Below are positions 60,062-64,000 of a stretch of 64,000 nucleotides of DNA, in pieces. The translations under genes and the position numbers were made by a program. The notes under the pieces are model-generated. The model worked only from the letters and a program-made list of their open reading frames with translations, had not been told where the DNA came from and searched no databases. The first letter of the stretch is position 1. Each line of letters begins with the position of its first letter. This DNA comes from Microcaldota archaeon (GTDB lineage Archaea > Micrarchaeota > Micrarchaeia > Micrarchaeales > Micrarchaeaceae), in assembly GCA_021811435.1 (NCBI GenBank), contig JAJZOR010000006.1, positions 1 through 64,000 on the forward strand, in the 5' to 3' direction.

Positions 60062-60610
60062 TCATTTTATGCGCTCTATCTTTTTGGATGACAATATTCT
60101 TATTATATATCCTTTGAGCTCCTCCATGAAGGCCTTCTTGTCGGACGACAGTTCCTTAAGTTCCTGTTCCGTGAACAGCCCCTTGTTGTTCTCCACGAGG
60201 TACTCGAGGTATGCATCCGTCAGGTAATAACTCTGCGCCTTGCAGCCCATGCATATGTACATCGGCATAACGGGCGGCGCGCCGCTGCTCCTGAATTCAT
60301 CGACGTACCTGCGCAACTCCTTCTTCCCGCATTTAGGGCATTCCCTGTCGAACTTTATGTCCTTGTAGTCCACGCGGACCAGCTCCAGGGGGTTCAGCTC
60401 CCTTATGAACTTCTCGGACACCTCGCGGACCATCCCATTTTCAGCCTGTATGAGCATCTGCGCCCTTATGGAACCGTCGGCATTGAACGCCGTCTCGAGA
60501 ACATGCTCCTTGACAGGTTCCCATAGCCTGATCTCCAGTTTCCCGTCAACCGAATATTCCAGCCTTATCTTGCCGTCACTGCTTATCGATAAGAACGCCT
60601 TATCAGGTAT
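60062..60610 (-). CDS. Zinc-knuckle protein with no standard start codon
   Basis: Coding-like sequence starts directly after the histone stop (60613-60611) in the same frame and reads IPDKAFLSISSDGKIRLEYS, VDGKLEIRLWEPVKEHVLET then AFNADGSIRAQMLIQAENGM, and a zinc knuckle (CPKCGKKELRRYVDE...YICMGCKAQSYYL). The first ATG is at 60457, after about 50 coding-like residues; no ATG, GTG or TTG precedes it, and the first codon is ATA. So either an ATA start, a read-through fusion with the histone, or a mutated start. If ATG 60457 is used, the protein is 131 residues. Function unknown; a nucleic-acid role is plausible. Confidence 0.6.
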   Translation of the reverse strand: MPDKAFLSISSDGKIRLEYSVDGKLEIRLWEPVKEHVLETAFNADGSIRAQMLIQAENGMVREVSEKFIRELNPLELVRVDYKDIKFDRECPKCGKKELRRYVDEFRSSGAPPVMPMYICMGCKAQSYYLTDAYLEYLVENNKGLFTEQELKELSSDKKAFMEELKGYIIRILSSKKIERIK

Positions 60611-60850
60611 TCAATCACCGAACTTGAGTCGGTATGCCTCGATGTCCTCCTCTAGGATGGTCTTGCGCTTCTTGTCCTTGGCCCTCTCGACCGCGTACCT
60701 GGCTATCTTGTTGGCCTTCTGGTCCAGCAGCTGCGATATCGCATCTGCAGCGCTGTCGCTTATTATTGCGTTGAATTTCTCCTTCACGATCTTCTTGATA
60801 GCGGCCTTGGGTATTTTCTGCATCAAATCAGCACTCAAGATCCTCATCAT
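60611..60850 (-). CDS. Archaeal histone-fold protein
   Basis: A 79-residue protein with the histone fold: helix 1 DLMQKIPKAAIKKIVKEK, helix 2 FNAIISDSAADAISQLLDQK then ANKIARYAVERAKDK, and helix 3 ILEEDIEAYRLK, with the KRKTI loop. It should wrap DNA as a dimer. The usual HMf-type sequence differs (no RVS.DA), so it is a divergent member. ATG 60850 and 60847 are adjacent possible starts. A TATA box is at 60901-60909. The next gene (60610-60062) follows with no gap. Confidence 0.85.
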   Translation of the reverse strand: MMRILSADLMQKIPKAAIKKIVKEKFNAIISDSAADAISQLLDQKANKIARYAVERAKDKKRKTILEEDIEAYRLKFGD

Positions 60851-60900
60851 AGCAAAAGCTCAGAGCGCTAAATCATCACAGTAAGGTTGTTTTGAACTAA

Positions 60901-60909
60901 TATAAAAAG
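60901..60909 (-). promoter_or_regulatory. TATA-like box of the histone gene
   Basis: The minus strand reads CTTTTTATA here; a start site about 26 bases downstream (near 60879) leaves a leader of about 30 bases to the ATG at 60850. Confidence 0.5.
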
Positions 60910-61103
60910 CTTTTGAACAGTGAATTTACAGTCAGAGCCATATCCATTCACCGAGGGCGGATCGGATCGCTTTGTGCATTCAAAGATTTGCTATGCGAAA
61001 CTTATCCGATTGCCAGGAGCCCTTAAATATCCTTCCGGCCACATCACTAACAACACCTTTTCTAAAAACATGATAAAATCTCTCTGCTTCTTCTCTTTCG
61101 AAA

Positions 61104-61736
61104 ATGCGAATACAAAATGGTACCTGCTCCTTGCCGCAAACACATTTGTACACTTATGTTTGCTGTTTATCCTACGATAGGTTTGGGCATTCACCTTTTG
61201 GCATCGCTATAGCACCAAATGGGGAATACGCTTACGTACCAAACTATTTGGACGGCACCGTGGCGGTAATTGATACAAGAACGAATACTGCAGTAGATAC
61301 TATAGATATCGGTACGAATCCAGTGCGCATGGCTATAACTCCGGACAGCCGATACGCATATGAAACAAACTATAATGCAAGTACCGTATCGGTAATCAAC
61401 ATTTCTTCGAATAAAGTAGTCGGTTCGATAAGCATTGCAGTGGGAAACCCTTTGGGCATCGCAATAACACCGGATGGCAGATACGCGTATGTGACAACTT
61501 CATTAAACGGCACTAATGGCGCTGCCTCTGTAATTGACATAGCAACGAACAAAGTTATAGATACTATAACATGATTAGGTATTAATCCCGGAGAACTTGC
61601 AATAACACGTGACGGCGGATATGTTTATGTGGCGAATCAAGGTTCGAATACGGTGTCCGTGATTGATACATCAACAAACAAAGCGATAGCCACTATACCA
61701 GTATGCCCGGATCCTTCTGGCATCGCTATAAGCTGA
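61104..61736 (+). pseudogene. YVTN-type beta-propeller protein remnant
   Basis: About four or five beta-propeller blades of the surface-layer YVTN kind: SPFGIAIAPNGEYAYVPNYL then DGTVAVIDTRTNTAVDTIDI, AITPDSRYAYETNYNASTVS and AITPDGRYAYVTTSL. A TGA at 61572-61574 interrupts the fourth repeat (DTIT then LGINPGELAITRDGGYVYVA) and the frame ends in GIAIS at 61736, mid-blade. The N-terminus lacks a signal peptide and seems joined to unrelated sequence. The intact family is exported and mediates adhesion. This copy is dead or truncated. Confidence 0.75.
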
Positions 61737-61814
61737 AGCGCAGATTTGCAAGAGCCATGTTCCTAGTGCGCAGTTGAATATGTGCGATCCTTCTAACCTG
61801 ACATGCCGCTGCGG

Positions 61815-62327
61815 TCACCAAGGCACGCTCTTCAGCTTGAGCCTGTGCGCTCCAATGTTCGTGAGGAGGTGCAGGATCCCGGTCAGGGCCGTTATGAAAA
61901 TCAGCCCTGCGGCCCCTACGCCTGCCAGCGCGCTGCCGTCAACTATATACGCGAAAAGCAGGGCGAAAACGAAGAAGCCGTACTGGTCCAGTATAGGCAC
62001 GCTGGACCCGGATTTTATACCAAGCCTCCTCTTCATGAAGCTCCCGAATAGGTCCCCGGCCATAGCCCCGACCGCCATCGCTACCGCGATCTGCAGCATG
62101 TAGCTGAAGAACGGCCATTCTATGACGCCAACCAGTGAGCCTGCCGCCAAACCCGCTGCGAGGCCGCGTATCGTCTTATGGGCCCCGAAGATGCGCTTTC
62201 CCATGAATTTCCTGCCTAAGTCTAGCGGCGCGCCGCCGCCCAGCAATACAGGGACCGCGTTGGTCGCATAGGCCGGGAAAATAAATATCACAGGGTATAT
62301 CACTACCGAATACAAAAGCGCAATCAT
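61815..62327 (-). CDS. carS: CDP-archaeol synthase
   Basis: A 170-residue integral membrane enzyme that makes CDP-archaeol from CTP and DGGGP for archaeal polar lipids. It has FPAYATNAVPVLLGGGAPLD then LGRKFMGKRIFGAHKTIRGL, IAVAMAVGAMAGDLFGSFMK then RRLGIKSGSSVPILDQYGFF, with the conserved D..DRK-like region as DLGRKF and KTIRG. The CDP-alcohol transferase-like motifs are in five helices. ATG 62327 is used; the longer frame upstream overlaps alaS. A nearby alaS stop is 23 bases upstream on the same strand. Confidence 0.94.
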   Translation of the reverse strand: MIALLYSVVIYPVIFIFPAYATNAVPVLLGGGAPLDLGRKFMGKRIFGAHKTIRGLAAGLAAGSLVGVIEWPFFSYMLQIAVAMAVGAMAGDLFGSFMKRRLGIKSGSSVPILDQYGFFVFALLFAYIVDGSALAGVGAAGLIFITALTGILHLLTNIGAHRLKLKSVPW

Positions 62328-62349
62328 GTCCACCAAACCAACCCCGCAA

Positions 62350-64000
62350 TCATTTGGCTGCGGATATGCGGCCTTCGGCCATGCGCGCAGAACCGCCTCC
62401 AATGAACTGCGAGCCATTGACTATTTTCGGCACGCTGTCCTTTGCGAATTCAAGGGCGCCTGTCTTACCGTCGCTGGACACGCACACTGCATAACCATCG
62501 TTGTTGTACAGCAGCACCACCACGCCCTTCCTCGAATCCGCGGCCTTCGTGGCTATGCCCCTTAGCGCCTTCCTGTCGTAGTTCAGGTTCTCTGTTATCC
62601 TGTCCCCTTTACTTAGCAGCTCTGCGGCTATGTACCCGCCCAGCTTTTCCGTCAGCCTCTCGTGTTCCTTCCTGTATTCCTGCAGCTCCTTTATCTGTGA
62701 TGTTATGCTCTGCGTGAGCTTGTCCTGGTCCACCCCCGCCGCACTGGCCAGAGAACTTATGTCGCCATCAAGCTTCCTCATGTAGTCGACCACTGCGGGC
62801 CCTGCCACGTACTCCAGCCTGTTTATGCCATCGTGTATGCGCGACGAGGCTATGACCTTTATTATCCCTATCATCGACTCGCACCCTGCGAGGTGCAGCC
62901 CGCCGCAGGCCTCCGCGTCTATGAGCCTGCCCTCGGTATCGTATATCTCCACCATCCTTAGTTCGCTTGCCGGCACCCCGTGCCCCTGGTATATTGAGAA
63001 GCCGAACCTCGATTCCGCCTCGCTCCTCGGGACGTACTCTATCTTCACCCTAATCCCGTGCACTATGTACCCGTTAGCTGTGTCTTCTATAGTCCGGACC
63101 TGCTCCCCGCTCAGCTTCTCGTAATGGGCTATGTCTATGTGCGCCTTGTCCGCGCTCTTCTTCGCGCCCTCCTGCCACGCGTGCTGGCCGAGCACCTGTC
63201 TCGCCGCTGCGCTCATCAGGTGCGTGGCCGTGTGGTGCGCCATCAGCCTCGTCCTGCGCTCCGTATCGACAGAGCAATGCACTGTATCGCCCTCCTTGAA
63301 ATCCGGCTTGCCATCGAACATGTGGACTATGACGCCGTCTACGCTCTGCACGTCCTTTACGGTGACGTTACCCAGTCCGCCGCGGTCGGCCTCCTGCCCG
63401 CCGCTCTCGGCGTAGAAAGGCGTGCGGTCCAATACGGCCATGCTGCCCTTCAACCTAAGCACCTTCGCGTCGGCGTTCACGTTCTCCGTCCTGGAAGTGT
63501 AAAACAGCTTGACCGTCTTCGGCATGTCACCGGTCTGTATCTCCTCCATGAGCTTCGGCTGCTTTTTCCTCTCTGCTATGTCGCCCTTTACGATGTTCTC
63601 GTAGACGTTCTCCGGAAGCTCTATGCCGAAGCCCTTTTCCGCCGCGACCGCCTTTATGAAGTCGGGCGTTATGCCGTTGCTCTCGTAAAGCGTGGCCAGC
63701 CTCTTCGAGTCTATCCGCTCACCCCTGCTTATTATGCCGTCGACTATCCTGCCTGCGTTCTCCTTGCTCTTGGAATACCTCCTGACCTCCGTGTCCATCA
63801 CGCTTGCGAAGTCGCCGTTGTCCAGGCATTCCCTGAGCTGCGGGTAAAGCGCGTGGAGCTCGTCCGCCTGCAGCTCGGCTATGTCGTTCAGGTCTATGCC
63901 AAGCTTGTATTTCTCTATGAAGTCCAGCGACCTCCTGAGTATTATCCTGAGGTTGTAGCCGCCTCCGATGTTCGATGGCAGCGAGCCGTCCGATATCCCG
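62350..64000 (-). CDS. alaS: Alanyl-tRNA synthetase, 3' portion
   Basis: This gene continues past the right edge. It encodes the second half of an archaeal AlaRS: the C-terminal part of the catalytic/tRNA domain (YNLRIILRRSLDFIEKYKLG), a linker, then the editing domain with HHTATHLMSAAARQVLG (HxxxH) and CGGLHLAGCESMIG (the C..H site), and the DHHA1-type C-terminal domain ending GSQFIGGGSARMAEGRIS. It charges tRNA-Ala and hydrolyses Ser/Gly mischarges. It is the archaeal form rather than the bacterial one, in contrast to aspS. It precedes carS on the same strand. Confidence 0.95.
   Translation of the reverse strand, partial: GISDGSLPSNIGGGYNLRIILRRSLDFIEKYKLGIDLNDIAELQADELHALYPQLRECLDNGDFASVMDTEVRRYSKSKENAGRIVDGIISRGERIDSKRLATLYESNGITPDFIKAVAAEKGFGIELPENVYENIVKGDIAERKKQPKLMEEIQTGDMPKTVKLFYTSRTENVNADAKVLRLKGSMAVLDRTPFYAESGGQEADRGGLGNVTVKDVQSVDGVIVHMFDGKPDFKEGDTVHCSVDTERRTRLMAHHTATHLMSAAARQVLGQHAWQEGAKKSADKAHIDIAHYEKLSGEQVRTIEDTANGYIVHGIRVKIEYVPRSEAESRFGFSIYQGHGVPASELRMVEIYDTEGRLIDAEACGGLHLAGCESMIGIIKVIASSRIHDGINRLEYVAGPAVVDYMRKLDGDISSLASAAGVDQDKLTQSITSQIKELQEYRKEHERLTEKLGGYIAAELLSKGDRITENLNYDRKALRGIATKAADSRKGVVVLLYNNDGYAVCVSSDGKTGALEFAKDSVPKIVNGSQFIGGGSARMAEGRISAAK

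Noticed and set aside
1-64000. CRISPR arrays
   Set aside because: No regularly spaced identical repeats were seen on reading either strand.

Overview
The window is archaeal. It carries a histone-fold protein, an archaeal-type proteasome alpha subunit, an SBDS-exosome-RNase P gene block, aIF2-beta and aIF1A, Spt5/NusG, a Cdc6/Orc1 initiator, Trm5, CDP-archaeol synthase, archaeal-type AlaRS, an archaeal 7S SRP RNA, and TATA-like boxes a short distance upstream of many starts. Small compact genes, frequent 1-8 nt overlaps, class III signal-peptide pilin-like proteins and a tRNA with an extra intron-like segment suggest a DPANN archaeon, most likely Micrarchaeota (ARMAN-like). The phylum is an inference from gene content; no 16S rRNA is present.

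Bases 1-31,700 are a mosaic of accessory and metabolic genes. From the left: the end of a pilin-like gene, a dead IS5-type transposase, a frameshifted phosphoribosyltransferase, a kdpABC potassium-pump operon with a nearby Lrp-type RAM protein, cutA, a methyltransferase, an envelope cluster (two secreted-repeat proteins, an interrupted DoxX-like gene, an ArsB/NhaD-type permease and a small membrane protein), malic enzyme, a GNAT protein, a broken TnpB, a zinc metalloprotease with a TRAM-like partner, endonuclease IV, a PEBP protein, a decayed pilin-like gene, a kinase-like protein, an ankyrin protein, an M13 peptidase, an AdkA-type kinase, a LamG-bearing pilin-like gene followed by a DUF2341-like surface protein, an ABC exporter and a peroxiredoxin. 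Broken genes are concentrated in this part.

Bases 31,700-50,400 carry a processive GT2 glycosyltransferase, isocitrate dehydrogenase, trm5, spt5-rpl11, a cofactor-independent phosphoglycerate mutase, the gatC-gatA-gatB genes followed by a bacterial-type aspS, glutamine synthetase, a CYTH protein, a lipoate ligase-like protein divergent from an AlaX-like editing protein, and tRNA-Ser(GCT).

Bases 50,400-64,000 are mostly information processing: SRP RNA, aIF2-beta, aIF1A, an MFS transporter, cdc6, then rnp3-rnp2-psmA-sbds-rrp4-rrp41-rrp42-rpl37ae-(unknown)-rpoP. A minus-strand histone gene follows, joined to a zinc-finger gene with no normal start codon, then a beta-propeller remnant, carS and the 3' part of alaS.

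The most distinctive points are the gatCAB-aspS module, in which the bacterial-type AspRS carries the histidine associated with non-discriminating enzymes (implying tRNA-dependent asparagine synthesis); the tRNA-Ser with an extra segment between D arm and anticodon stem; the histone/zinc-finger junction; the two-gene pilin/LamG-DUF2341 surface unit; and at least seven pseudogenes within one reduced-genome window.
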